From a bacterium (GTDB lineage: Bacteria > UBP6 > UBA1177), in the NCBI GenBank assembly GCA_017963125.1, contig JAGCUA010000027.1, positions 1 through 64,000 on the forward strand: a stretch of 64,000 nt of DNA, in the 5' to 3' direction. The number at the start of each line of letters is the position of its first letter. Position 1 is the stretch's first letter. The notes beneath the pieces were generated by a model. It did no database searches. It had not been told where the DNA came from and saw nothing but the letters and a program-made list of their open reading frames with translations. Positions 41,552 through 51,300 of this stretch are shown here, piece after piece. Position numbers and translations under genes: made by a program.

Positions 41552-42328
41552 TTATTCTCCGATCTTCCTCTTTTCGTGTCCGTTGTAAATCGCAGCTTTC
41601 TGGTCGATGTTGCGCATCGGTTTCTGCGTCGTCTTTTCCTCGACATAGTGAGCCATGAGGCCCGGAACTCTCGAAATCATGAAGATTCCGTTTGCAAGTT
41701 CGGCAGGAATTTCAAGAGCGAGAAGGACTGCGCCGATCATTCCGTCGACATTGACCGGAAGTTTCGTTCCTTTTACTTTGAAGATGTTCGCTTCGATCAT
41801 TTTTGCGAGTTTGATGAAGAAAAGTTTCTCTTCGGGCAGGTTTTTGAAGCAGATTTCAGCAAGTTTTACGCTTCTCGGATCTTCGGTGTGGACTCTGTGG
41901 CCCATTCCGGGGAATCTGAATTTCTGCTCGAATTTCATCTTTACAAATTCTTCCACTTTTGCTTCGTCAAGAGTATTTCCGCAGTATTCAGCGGCAGCTT
42001 TGAGCATTTTCATCGTGTTTTCTATCGCTCCGCCGTGGAAAGCGTTGATAGCAAGAAGTCCCGAAGCGATCGCGCCGTTGAGCGGTGCACCGGTCGAAGT
42101 TGCGTTGAGAGTAGCCAGTGCGCTCGGAGGAGTTACGCCGTGATCAACGGAAGAAACAAGCACAGCCTGGAAAACGCGTCCTTCCTCTTTTGTCGGAAGC
42201 TCGCCCTTCAAAATGAGATAAACAGTTTCCGCGTAGCTCAGATTTTCCATGATGTCTTCTATCGCATAGCCTCTGATCAAAATTTCGTTCGGTTTGATAG
42301 AAGTAACAGCCGTTGTCCACTCTGCCAT
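41552..42328 (-). CDS. Citryl-CoA lyase / short citrate synthase-family protein
   Basis: 258 aa from ATG 42328, just after GGAGGAAATC. The protein is a short citrate-synthase-fold enzyme lacking the N-terminal third of normal citrate synthase (about 370-430 aa). Conserved active-site elements are SVDHGVTPPSALATLNAT, INAFHGGAIENTMKMLKA, FPGMGHRVHTEDPRS with a catalytic His/Arg and LPVNVDGMIGAVLLALEIPA with the Asp. This size and pattern match citryl-CoA lyase and the citrate-synthase part of ATP-citrate lyase, which split citryl-CoA into acetyl-CoA and oxaloacetate, or run the reverse reaction. No citryl-CoA synthetase is nearby. Co-transcribed with valS, a strange pairing. The direction of the reaction in vivo is unknown. 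Confidence 0.85.
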   Translation of the reverse strand: MAEWTTAVTSIKPNEILIRGYAIEDIMENLSYAETVYLILKGELPTKEEGRVFQAVLVSSVDHGVTPPSALATLNATSTGAPLNGAIASGLLAINAFHGGAIENTMKMLKAAAEYCGNTLDEAKVEEFVKMKFEQKFRFPGMGHRVHTEDPRSVKLAEICFKNLPEEKLFFIKLAKMIEANIFKVKGTKLPVNVDGMIGAVLLALEIPAELANGIFMISRVPGLMAHYVEEKTTQKPMRNIDQKAAIYNGHEKRKIGE

Positions 42329-42424
42329 GATTTCCTCCAAAATTTCAATAAATTAAACAACTTACATTCGAGCCGGCAAATTTTCCCAAGAACGGGAAAC
42401 ATGCAGCCCGCTAAAAAACCAAAT

Positions 42425-42452
42425 ATATTAGCAGAAAAGATTATTTTTTCAA
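42425..42452 (-). promoter_or_regulatory. Candidate promoter of the citryl-CoA lyase-valS operon
   Basis: Minus strand TTGAAA (42452-42447), 16-bp spacer, TAATAT (42430-42425), about 97 bp before the ATG, leaving a leader of some 90 nt that could hold control elements for valS; no T-box is recognisable. Confidence 0.45.
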
Positions 42453-42499
42453 TTTATGACAGGGAAAAGTATTGAGGAAAATTTCGGGAATAAAATGAA

Positions 42500-44278
42500 T
42501 TATTTGCTGAGAGTTTTAGCTCTCTCGACGATTTCAAGGAATTCGCCGCGGAAACCGAGCGTGTCTTTGCCGATATTAGCCTTTGCGCGGGTAAGAACTG
42601 CATCGAAACTTGAATCAGCTTTGAATTTCGAGTCTCTGAGAAGCATTCCGAACTCTGCAACAGATGAAGCAAATCCCATATTCTGGCTCATTTCGGCGAG
42701 AATATTGGCTGAGGTCATTACGGTGTCCATATACTTACTGATATCTTCGTCGGGCTCTTTGTAGCGCATTTTGAGAATGATGAAGTCATCTTCGCCGAAT
42801 TCATCAGCAGGTTCAACTGCCGGTTCTTCTTCATCAGGAGCGGGTTCTGCCGGCTCTTCGCCTTCTTCAGGATCAGTCTCGGGAGTTTCCGGAGTTTCAG
42901 GTGTTTCAGGTGTTTCCGGAGTTTCAGCCGGTTTTTCAGCCAGAAATACTTCATAGAACGCCGTTACTCTGTGACCTGCACCGATCTCGCCAGCGTCTTT
43001 CGTATCATCGTTGAAGTCTTCATTTGCCATAACGCGGTTCTCGTAGCCGATAAGGCGGTACTTTGCGATTTTCGCGGGGTTGAAAACGACCTGAAGTTTT
43101 ACGTCTTTAGCGATCGTGAACATCGTTCCCATAAGGTTGACCGTGAAAACCTTGTCCGATTCTCTTTCGCTATCGATATAGAAATAGTTTCCGTTTCCTG
43201 CGTTGGAAAGCTGTTCCATTCTGTCGTCCTGATAGTTGCCCATTCCAAAGCCGAGGATCGTGAGATAAATACCTTTGTTTCTCTCGGTTTCGATGTACGC
43301 AACAAGTTCGTCGGTATCAGAAATTCCGACATTGAAATCACCGTCGGTCGCAAGGATTATCCTGTTGTTCGCATCTTTGCTGTAATTCTTTTCAGCAAGT
43401 TCGTATGCTGTCTGGATTCCCTCCGCACCTGCAGTAGAACCGCCGGCTTCGAGATTATCTATAGCCGAAATTATCGTTTCCTTTTTGTCACCGCTTACAG
43501 AATCAAGAACGACACCTGCACTGCCGGCATAGGTTACGATCGAGACCTTGTCATTTTCATTGAGCTTTTCGACGAGCTTTTTGAACGATTTTTTGAGGAG
43601 ACCAAGCCTGTCGGCACCGTACATCGAACCTGAAACGTCGATAAGGAAAACCAGGTTCTGTACAGGGATCTCATTCGCCGCGAGCTGTTTTCCCTGAAGT
43701 CCGAACATAACGAGTTTAGTATCGCTTCTCCACGGAGAATCGGCCATTTCCATCGTTACCGAGAAAGGCTTTCCTTCTTCCGGCTGCGGATAGTCGTATT
43801 CGAAATAGTTGACCATTTCTTCGATCCTGACTCTGTCTTTGGGCGGCAGCTGATTGTAGGTCATAAGGTAATTTCTGATCAGAGTGTAGCTTGCAGTATC
43901 GACGTCGATCGAGAAAGTCGAAGTATTTTCAACTTTTGTTTCGACCCATTCGTTTTCAATGAGATCGCCCGGCTCAGGCTGTTCTGTAGGATTTGTGCCG
44001 TCATATTCTGAATCGTTGGTTTCCCAGTCTCCGGCATCACTGTCAACAGAGTCGCCCGGTTCATAAGGAGCACCGGTATCACCGGAGTCATATTCGCCAT
44101 TATAACCCGGATCGTATTCGGCATCACCGTTCTCGTAATAACCGGAATCTTCCGTGTCGGCAGCATCGTAATAATCAGAATCTACGATGTCGCCGTCAGC
44201 ATTTTTGGAAGCACTGCCGCATGAAGCGACAAAAAGGAGCAAAACAACAAAAAGCACTGAAATCACTGATTTTTTCAT
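42500..44278 (-). CDS. VWA-domain lipoprotein (YfbK-like)
   Basis: 592 aa. MKKSVISVLFVVLLLFVASC has lipobox FVASC. A long acidic Asp/Tyr/Glu/Gly linker (to about 110) precedes the YfbK-type N-terminal domain (TFSIDVDTASYTLIRNYLMT, RIEEMVNYFEYDYPQP). The von Willebrand factor A domain has a MIDAS site DVSGSM near residue 215 with later T and D elements (LEAGGSTAGAEGIQTAYELA, ATDGDFNVGISD), followed by a DUF3520-like C-terminal part. A repetitive TPETPETPETPE stretch (near residue 460) interrupts the latter. VWA/MIDAS proteins bind partners through a metal ion. Anchored in the envelope; partner unknown. The Pro/Glu insert and acidic linker resemble the other lipoproteins here. Confidence 0.92.
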   Translation of the reverse strand: MKKSVISVLFVVLLLFVASCGSASKNADGDIVDSDYYDAADTEDSGYYENGDAEYDPGYNGEYDSGDTGAPYEPGDSVDSDAGDWETNDSEYDGTNPTEQPEPGDLIENEWVETKVENTSTFSIDVDTASYTLIRNYLMTYNQLPPKDRVRIEEMVNYFEYDYPQPEEGKPFSVTMEMADSPWRSDTKLVMFGLQGKQLAANEIPVQNLVFLIDVSGSMYGADRLGLLKKSFKKLVEKLNENDKVSIVTYAGSAGVVLDSVSGDKKETIISAIDNLEAGGSTAGAEGIQTAYELAEKNYSKDANNRIILATDGDFNVGISDTDELVAYIETERNKGIYLTILGFGMGNYQDDRMEQLSNAGNGNYFYIDSERESDKVFTVNLMGTMFTIAKDVKLQVVFNPAKIAKYRLIGYENRVMANEDFNDDTKDAGEIGAGHRVTAFYEVFLAEKPAETPETPETPETPETPETDPEEGEEPAEPAPDEEEPAVEPADEFGEDDFIILKMRYKEPDEDISKYMDTVMTSANILAEMSQNMGFASSVAEFGMLLRDSKFKADSSFDAVLTRAKANIGKDTLGFRGEFLEIVERAKTLSK

Positions 44279-44379
44279 GGAAAGACCTCGACAAAAAAAG
44301 TTAACAACACCTATTTAGTTCCACCAAGGTCCGATTTTTCTGACTCAAAAATGAAAAAAATTTAAAAAAAGTGATTTTT

Positions 44380-45417
44380 TTACAGATGGTCGAAAATTTT
44401 GATCTTCGAATCGGTGTTTTCGATCTTGCTGTCAAGCTTTTCGCGGATCTGGTCGTCCATTTTCAGAACTGTAAGAGCTTCGACATCGTCGGGAGCGTAT
44501 TTCAGAACTTTATGATAGTAGATGTTCCTGTAAATAAGGTTGTTTTCCTTGGCGTATATATTCGCAATGAGCTTGAATATTTTCACGCAGTTGTTTATGT
44601 CACCCATCTGTTTGTAGACAAAAGCCTGCCGCTTCAGGAAGTTGACGTTTTCGGGATCTTTCGCAATGAGTTTTTTCAGCAGGACCATGACGCTTTCATA
44701 CTGTCCCATCTCGATCCTCGCCTCGATCAGTTCACCTAAAATGACGTCGTCATCCTTTTTCATCGAATAGAGCATCATCAGGCACGCTTCGAGGTCTCTG
44801 ATGTTGCTGATTTCACCGCGCCGGTGGCTTTCCCTGATCGACATAAGTATCTTTTCGGCCTCGTCGGTCATATTTTCGTGGATCAGAATGCTCGAAAGGT
44901 TGAGAAGATCGCGCACAGTCGCCTTGTTCATCTCCTTTATCGTGTGAAGAAGATAAATCGCCGTCATCCTGTCGCCCTTTTTGATATAATAGTTGACAGC
45001 TGCGCGGTATTTGTCGGCTGCATCGGAAAATTTGCCCTTACGAATGTCTATATCGGCACTGAATTTGTTCAGGAGCCCGTTGTCAGGAGCGACATTCAAC
45101 CCCATTTGGACAAAACTTGCCGCAAGATCAAGATGTTTGACATCAAGCTCGCGCTGCGCCATACAGAGATAGATATCGACAGCCTTGTCGATTTTGTTTT
45201 TGTAGCGGTAAAGTTCTGCAAGCTGGATATAATTTTCGACTTTCTCCGGATTCTTTTCGATTTCAGCAAGAAGTTTTGAAGCCTTCGAGTCGCTTATGAT
45301 ATCGGAAACGTCGGTGTTCGCGAGTTTACCTATATTTTTCAGAGTATCTGCCGGCAAAATATGTCCGACATCTTTTTTTAAAAAGCTGACTATTTTATCA
45401 AGAACTTTTGGCGTCAT
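44380..45417 (-). CDS. TPR-repeat protein
   Basis: 345 aa, no signal peptide or membrane helix, so cytoplasmic. At least five tetratricopeptide-like helix pairs are seen: VENYIQLAELYRYKNKIDKA, LAASFVQMGLNVAPDNGLLN, KFSDAADKYRAAVNYYIKKG, NFLKRQAFVYKQMGDINNCV and IYRNIYYHKVLKYAPDDVEA. TPR arrays mediate protein contacts. The final segment (DDQIREKLDSKIENTDSKIK) is a short coiled coil. It is a single gene; both neighbours are separated by more than 100 bp, and no partner is evident. Confidence 0.88.
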   Translation of the reverse strand: MTPKVLDKIVSFLKKDVGHILPADTLKNIGKLANTDVSDIISDSKASKLLAEIEKNPEKVENYIQLAELYRYKNKIDKAVDIYLCMAQRELDVKHLDLAASFVQMGLNVAPDNGLLNKFSADIDIRKGKFSDAADKYRAAVNYYIKKGDRMTAIYLLHTIKEMNKATVRDLLNLSSILIHENMTDEAEKILMSIRESHRRGEISNIRDLEACLMMLYSMKKDDDVILGELIEARIEMGQYESVMVLLKKLIAKDPENVNFLKRQAFVYKQMGDINNCVKIFKLIANIYAKENNLIYRNIYYHKVLKYAPDDVEALTVLKMDDQIREKLDSKIENTDSKIKIFDHL

Positions 45418-45503
45418 AAGACCTCAACACAACCAACGTGTGAATAATATTCACTTTGAAAAAGTTGTCAAAAAAGCGCGGGGCAACACCGCCTGTCGAT
45501 CAA

Positions 45504-45590
45504 GTTCGACGCGCCGAGTCAGGTTCGTTATCCCGTGATACCGTTATACCGTTATTCCGACGGCGCGAATCGTTATAACGATAATAACGG
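45504..45590. repeat. Dispersed intergenic repeat with CCGTTATN units
   Basis: GTTCGACGCGCCGAGTCAGG then TTCGTTAT (45504-45531) matches the reverse complement of 21628-21658. It is followed by CCGTGATACCGTTATACCGT then TATTCCG and a small inverted repeat around CGTTATAACGATAATAACGG (45571-45590). The element fills the gap (45418-45597) between two minus-strand genes; I see no gene in it. Confidence 0.65.
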
Positions 45591-45597
45591 TGAAAAA

Positions 45598-46362
45598 TCA
45601 GAGTTCATCAAAAATATCGGGTTCTTCCGATTTCGGTGCCTCGAACAGCGATTCAGGAAGATCTGCGGAAGCATCCAGGTACTTGTTTTCAAAGATAAAA
45701 GCGGGTTTTCCTCTGCTTACTCCGATCCATCGTTTGTTTTTTTCAACAGCACTCCGGCCTGCTTTTTTATTTTTTCCGGCACGCCCTTTTCCAGACGGGA
45801 AGCGGGCTTTCTTTTCAGAAACAATGTAAAGGTCGCCGCTCACGATTTCGACAACTTTTTCATTTGCGATTTTGTAGTAAATCCCGTTTTTGCGGCACAG
45901 TTTCCCGCCGTTTCCGAGTTCAGCGCACTCGCCTTCGAAGCGGAATCTGCCTCCCAGCATCACAGAAAAGAGGTCTCCGTCAACGGATGCATTGAAAAGC
46001 TGCTTTGAAATCTCGTTCCACGGGCCGCTGTCCCAGATCCCTTCGTGAAAAATATTCGCGGTTTCGCCGTTTATTATCACGGTTGCGACCGAAATATTGA
46101 AAGGTCCGGTGATTATCATCCGCCACTTTTCAGGATCTGACGAAAGGATCTGGTAGTCGCCCGTGAACTTGCCTTTGAACTGCTCGACATCTATCCACAT
46201 AGTGACGGCACCTTCCGCCGAAAACGCCTGATTCTGCGAATTAAGTTCGAATTTTTCAGGCTTCCACGCATAACTCCCCTTCTCGTCCACCGTTTTCTGC
46301 GGCAGAGTTGAGCAGGAAATCAAAAGAAAAAGTGCGAAAAATGATAAAAATAACTTTCTCAT
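45598..46362 (-). CDS. LolB/DUF4292-like outer-membrane lipoprotein
   Basis: 254 aa from ATG 46362 (a TTG two codons upstream is less likely). MRKLFLSFFALFLLISCSTL has lipobox LLISC. The mature protein has a LolB/LolA-like half-barrel pattern of alternating strands: NQAFSAEGAVTMWIDVEQFK, GDYQILSSDPEKWRMIITGP and NISVATVIINGETANIFHEG, then WNEISKQLFNASV. A basic segment follows (SGKGRAGKNKKAGRS, near 195-210). LolB receives lipoproteins at the outer membrane and DUF4292 proteins are its relatives. The many lipoproteins here need such a system, but this assignment rests on fold pattern only. It lies 12 bp after the RidA gene. Confidence 0.6.
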   Translation of the reverse strand: MRKLFLSFFALFLLISCSTLPQKTVDEKGSYAWKPEKFELNSQNQAFSAEGAVTMWIDVEQFKGKFTGDYQILSSDPEKWRMIITGPFNISVATVIINGETANIFHEGIWDSGPWNEISKQLFNASVDGDLFSVMLGGRFRFEGECAELGNGGKLCRKNGIYYKIANEKVVEIVSGDLYIVSEKKARFPSGKGRAGKNKKAGRSAVEKNKRWIGVSRGKPAFIFENKYLDASADLPESLFEAPKSEEPDIFDEL

Positions 46363-46374
46363 GCACAAATCACG

Positions 46375-46752
46375 CTATCTGACCGCAATGCACTCGATCT
46401 CGACCATTGCGCCGAGAGGAAGTTTTACGACCTGAAAAGCGGCTCTTGCGGGACATTCCGAAGTAAAAAATTTCGCGTAAACTTCGTTCATATCCTTGAA
46501 ATTGTTCATATCACTGAGCAGGACCGTTGTTTTTACGACATTTTCATAGCCGCAGCCAGCTGCTTTCAGGATCTCACCGATATTTTTAAGCGACTGCTCT
46601 GTCTGCTCTTTTATGCCGCCTTCAACAAATTTCCCGGTTTTCACATCGACCGGAAGCTGCCCAGAAACATAAATCGTGCCGTTTGCTTCAACTGCCTGAC
46701 TGTAAGGACCAATGGCAGCCGGAGCATTCGGTGAACTGATGATTCTCTTCAT
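46375..46752 (-). CDS. ridA: RidA/YjgF-family enamine/imine deaminase
   Basis: 125 aa from ATG 46752, which has TTGGAGGAAAAA upstream; a TTG four codons earlier lies at that site. Family signature [78 protein letters not shown] with the key Arg, and VEIECIAVR. RidA trimers hydrolyse reactive enamines/imines such as 2-aminoacrylate released by PLP enzymes. Cytoplasmic. Probably co-transcribed with the lipoprotein gene downstream. Confidence 0.97.
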   Translation of the reverse strand: MKRIISSPNAPAAIGPYSQAVEANGTIYVSGQLPVDVKTGKFVEGGIKEQTEQSLKNIGEILKAAGCGYENVVKTTVLLSDMNNFKDMNEVYAKFFTSECPARAAFQVVKLPLGAMVEIECIAVR

Positions 46753-46819
46753 TTTTTCCTCCAAAAACGGTTATCAAACACAAAAAAACGGAAGATTATA
46801 TCCGCTTACAAAAAATTTC

Positions 46820-47485
46820 CTATTTTAGCTGATTTTTATCAGCCAGTTCAAGAAGTTCTTTCGGCTCAGAAATAAGAATATCGGCTCCAAGAGCGATCAG
46901 ATCCTCTTTTCTGCCGAAGCCCCAGAGGCATCCGACCGAAGTGATCCCTGCGTTTTTTGCAGTCAGGATATCGGCTTTCATGTCGCCGACATAAACAGTC
47001 TGAGAGAGCGGGACTTTTGTGATTTCCGCTATTTCAAATATCCCGTCGGGAGAGGGTTTCAGCGGCTTTCCGGGACGTTCGCCAAGGATCGCGTCAAAAT
47101 GGAATTCGCCGAGAATGGTTTCTGCATTGAGAAGCGCGTATTTGTGCTCTTTGTTGGTGAGAATAGAGATTTTTATACCTCTTTCAACAAGTCCCGAAAG
47201 CGTTTCCCTGATTCCTTCAAAAGGCGGGATCGTGCCTACTCCTTCTTCATGGTAAAGATCGAGAACTTCAGGCAGAAGCGCGCTTATCACATCTTCGGAA
47301 GTCCCTTCGGGCAGGGCGCGCCGCATCAGCATCCGCATCCCGTCACCGACAAAGCCTTTGTATTCTTCAATGGTATGTGCCGAAAAGCCGTGTTTCTGCA
47401 AAATCCTGTTGTTTGTCCTTGAAATGATGTCGAGTGTGTCGAGAAGCGTTCCGTCCATATCAAAAATAACCGATTTCAGCTCCAT
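46820..47485 (-). CDS. HAD-superfamily phosphatase (phosphoglycolate phosphatase-like)
   Basis: 221 aa. HAD motifs: I DMDGTLLDT (9-17), II SILTNKEH, III GKPLKPSPDG, IV VYVGDMKADILTAKNAG. A helical C1 cap lies between motif I and II (HGFSAHTIEEYKGFVGDGMR). This is the Gph/PpaX type, which removes phosphate from small phosphorylated metabolites such as 2-phosphoglycolate or from pyrophosphate. Cytoplasmic. GGAGG precedes the ATG. Its exact substrate is not readable. Confidence 0.93.
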   Translation of the reverse strand: MELKSVIFDMDGTLLDTLDIISRTNNRILQKHGFSAHTIEEYKGFVGDGMRMLMRRALPEGTSEDVISALLPEVLDLYHEEGVGTIPPFEGIRETLSGLVERGIKISILTNKEHKYALLNAETILGEFHFDAILGERPGKPLKPSPDGIFEIAEITKVPLSQTVYVGDMKADILTAKNAGITSVGCLWGFGRKEDLIALGADILISEPKELLELADKNQLK

Positions 47486-47625
47486 TTTTCCTCCTTTTTG
47501 GGCGCCCGTCGTAACGGCGTGACCTTAACTGCGCGCTCTCTAACTGATTTCAGACTGGAAAGCAATAGAAAGTCTTATCGTCTCATTATTTGCAAAATTT
47601 TTATAAACAATCACAATTTTTAATC

Positions 47626-47654
47626 TTGATTTTCAAATCGCATTAACTTATATT
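47626..47654 (+). promoter_or_regulatory. Candidate promoter of radC
   Basis: TTGATT (47626-47631), 17-bp spacer, TATATT (47649-47654); with a 16-bp spacer the -10 would read TTATAT. The radC ATG is 18 bp further on. A CGTCGTAACGGCGTGACC repeat relic lies upstream at 47506-47523. Confidence 0.4.
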
Positions 47655-47671
47655 TAAAAACGGAGGTCATT

Positions 47672-48340
47672 ATGAAGCAGATAAAAGATCTTTATGAAAA
47701 GGATAAGCCACGTGAAAAGCTGCTTTTGAAAGGGGTTTCCGCGCTGAGCAACCGCGAACTCATCGCCCTGATTTTCGGAAGCGGCGGCAAAGATCACCCG
47801 CTGATGAGTATTGCAAAAGAGCTTGGAACCATGCTCGAAAACGAGAAACTTGACGCTCTCGATATCAAAAAACTTTCAGCAATTCCGGGTGTTGGCACAT
47901 CGAAAGCATGCCAGATCTTAGCCGCATTCGAACTCGCCAGACGCTTTTACATTGAAAGCGAAAAGCCGCTCATAAGAACTCCGGAAGACCTCCTTCCGCT
48001 CTTAAAAGATTACGCAGACAAAAAGCAGGAGCACTTTCTGACGATAACTCTTGACGGCTCGAGACGGGTGATCGACGTCCATCTCACATTCATCGGAACA
48101 TTGAACTACGCGCCGCTCCACCCGAGAGAGGTTTTTGCCGTAGCATGCACCGATCGTGCCGCTTCGATAATCGTGGCACACAATCATCCTTCCGGCACTC
48201 TGATGCCTTCTGACGCAGACAAACTCGCGACAAAACAACTGCGCGAAATCGGGACTCTCATGGGAATCGAACTTTTGGATCACATTATTTTTACCAAGGG
48301 AAACGGATGCTACTCTTTTGCGGGAAACGGGATTCTGTGA
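47672..48340 (+). CDS. radC: RadC-family JAB/MPN protein
   Basis: 222 aa. N-terminal helix-hairpin-helix part (LKGVSALSNRELIALIFGSG, LSAIPGVGTSKACQILAAFE) and a C-terminal JAB1/MPN fold with the metalloprotease-like motif AHNHPSGTLMPSDAD (His-x-His-x7-Ser-x2-Asp) and an upstream Glu in HPREVFAVA. RadC proteins are widespread, historically linked to DNA repair, with uncertain biochemistry. CGGAGGTCATT precedes the ATG. Its TGA abuts the purL stop codon on the other strand with no gap, so there is no room for a terminator between them. Confidence 0.95.
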   Translation: MKQIKDLYEKDKPREKLLLKGVSALSNRELIALIFGSGGKDHPLMSIAKELGTMLENEKLDALDIKKLSAIPGVGTSKACQILAAFELARRFYIESEKPLIRTPEDLLPLLKDYADKKQEHFLTITLDGSRRVIDVHLTFIGTLNYAPLHPREVFAVACTDRAASIIVAHNHPSGTLMPSDADKLATKQLREIGTLMGIELLDHIIFTKGNGCYSFAGNGIL

Positions 48341-51300
48341 TTATTTCATCTTGTTCATAAGGCCTTTCCAGCTCTTTTTGAGTTCCTCGACATCGAGATC
48401 GACGACGCTTTCGTCTTTGAGACCGTTGATTTTCAGGAATGTTCCGGAAGTTACTTCACCGATCTCGGTGCATTCGCAGTTTTTCATAACAGACTTGAAT
48501 GATTCAACATTTTCAGGTTTTACCGAAACAAGGATTCGGCCGTTCGATTCGCTGAAAAGGAGCGTGTCGTTTCTCGTTACGTCGCTGCTCTTAGCCATTT
48601 TTTTGAGGTCGACTTTCGCACCGAAGCCGCCGGAGAAGGCTGATTCAGCAACAGCTATAGCAAAACCGCCGTCCGAAAGGTCATGCGCACTTTCAACGAG
48701 AGACTGTTTCATCGCCTCATGCAGAGCGCGGTAACTCTTCATGAATTTCGCAGAATCTACTTTCGGGACGAAACCTTCGTGTTTTATGCCGTGGTAAAGG
48801 TAATATTCGCTGCCGCCGAGCTCGTCTTTTGTCTCTCCGATGAGGAAGATCCTGTCGTTTTCGTGTTTGAAATCCATCGAAACCATCTTCTCGACGTCGT
48901 CCATTTTCGAAATCAGCGTGAAAAGGAGTGTCGGCGGGATCGAAATTTTGTTTTTGCCGCTGCCGTAGTCGTTGTGCATGCTGTCTTTGCCGCTGATGAG
49001 CGGGATCCCGTATTCGGTGCAGTATTTGTAAAGCGCCTTGTTGGAGCGGACGAGCTGTGCCAGTTTAGCCTTTCCGTCACGGTTCTTTTCTTCGTCGTAT
49101 ATCGGATCAGGCCAGCAGAAGTTGTCGAGACCGCTCATGAAATCGGGGTCTGCACCGACGCAGACCGCGTTTCTGACTCCCTCATCTATTACGCTTGCCG
49201 TCATGTGGAAGCAGTCGATATCGCTGAACGAAGGCTTGATTCCGTGCGAAACAACGATCGCATTTTTCTTGAACGGCGATACTCTGAGAACGCCTGCATC
49301 GCTCGGACCGTCGTGTTCAACTCCGCAGAAAGGCTTGCCTGCGCTCCTGCCCTGGACTTCGTGGTCATACTGACGTACCCAGTCTTCTTTCGAAGCAATG
49401 TTTACGCGGCCTATCATGTCAAGCAGAATGTGGTTGAGGTTGCTCTTTTCCGCCGGAACGAACTCTTTTTCGGGCTGTTTTTCGCGGAAATTCCATACTG
49501 CTTCAAGTTTGTATTTCGGGTTTCCTTTGTGGAGGAACTCCATTTCAAGGTAAGCAGCCTTGATATCGTTGTAGTAGATTTCAAGGTAACCGCTATTCGT
49601 ATATTCGCCGACGATCGTGATTTCTACTTCGTGGATATCGGCGATTTTCTTGAGTTCATCGTATTTTTCTTTCGGAACAGAAAGGGTCATGCGCTCCTGA
49701 GCCTCGGAAATAAAGATTTCCCACGGCTGAAGGCCCTGATATTTGAGCGGAACTTTTTCGAGATAAACTTTCGCGCCGCCTGTATCCTGAGCCATTTCGC
49801 CGACACTTGAGCTGAGTCCGCCCGCGCCGTTGTCCGTTATTGCGTTGAAAAGGTCTTTGTCGCGCGCTTCGAGAATGAAGTCGAGCATTCTTTTCTGAAC
49901 GATGGCGTCACCGATCTGGACTGCCGTGACAGGGCTTCCTTCGTGAAGTTCCTCGCTGCTGAATGTCGCGCCGTGGATTCCGTCCTTGCCTACTCTGCCG
50001 CCCGACATGATGATGAGGTCGCCCGCTTTCGCCTCTTTTTTCCAAGAAGGTTTGCCGTTGAGTTCCATCGGCATGAGACCGCCTGTTCCGCAGAAGACGA
50101 GAGGTTTGCCGAGGTAGCGGTTGTCGAAGTAGATCGAGCCGTTTACGACCGGGATCCCGCTTTCGTTGCCGCCGTCTTTTACACCTCTGTGGACTCCTCT
50201 GAAAATTCTTCCCGGATGGAGCAGTTTTTCAGGGATCTCGCCGCGGAAGAACGGGCTTGCGAAGCAGAAAACATCTGTATTGAGGATCGGTTTTGCACCC
50301 ATTCCGCAGCCAATGATGTCGCGGTTTACGCCGACGATCCCGGTGAGTGCGCCGCCGTACGGGTCAAGCGCGCTCGGAGAGTTGTGAGTTTCGACTTTCA
50401 TCGCGAAAAGTGTGTCGTCATCGATCTGGACGATCCCGGCGTTGTCGTCGAAAACCGATTTTATCCACGGCTTGCTTTCAAGCATATCGGTCGTGGTTTT
50501 TTTGATGCACGATTTGTAGAGAGAGTGGATCTCCTCAGCTTTATCTGCTGTTTTGTCTTCGTATTTGATGTCTGCCGCAAAAATCTTGTGCTTGCAGTGT
50601 TCGCTCCAGGTCTGGGCAAAAACCTCGACTTCGCAGTCGGTAGCTTCGGCAGACATTCCGTGAGCGACTCTGTTTTTAATGACATCCTCGCGTTTGAAGT
50701 AATCGCGTATCGCCTTCATTTCGTCAATGTTGAGTGCTAAAACACGCGATCTCGAGATCTTCATCAGGTCTTCGTCTGAAACATCGAGCGCCATTTTTTC
50801 AACTGCAGGCGCAGTTTTGTCAACGACTCTCGGAACCGCGTCACCTATCCTCTGTCCTTTTTTCCACTGTTTCGCACTGAGGATCGAATAACGCTGGATC
50901 ACGCCGTTTGCAAGCAGATCTGACGCGATTTTTTTGATCTCGTCCTCGCTGATATTTCCGCTGATAAGATATTTCCTGCCGGAGAAAACCATGTCGTTTT
51001 CACCGATATGACCGAGAAAAGTCTTGAGTCCCCAGAGAGCCGTTTTTCCCTCGTTGTCGGTAACACCTGGAAGGTAGCCCGTCTCAACGATCCAGTCGAA
51101 ATGATAGTTGTCGGCTAAAACTTCGCGCGTTTCGAAAACTTCGGTTATCGGATCTGCAAGAACTTCCGAGGCAAACGCCGCGACCTGCTGCTGAGTAAGA
51201 TTCTCGCAGTCGATCAGATAAACTTTGAGCATCTTGACATCAGTGACCGTTTTGATCCCGAGATCGGTCTCGATCCTTCTTTTCCAGGTCAACCCCTGTG

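Noticed and set aside
41551..41646. 32-residue basic N-terminal extension of valS
   Set aside because: It overlaps the end of the preceding gene and lies upstream of the ribosome site used by ATG 41550.
48683..49810. Long plus-strand open frame (about 375 codons) opposite purL
   Set aside because: purL motifs are intact throughout; the antisense frame has no ribosome site or family sequence.
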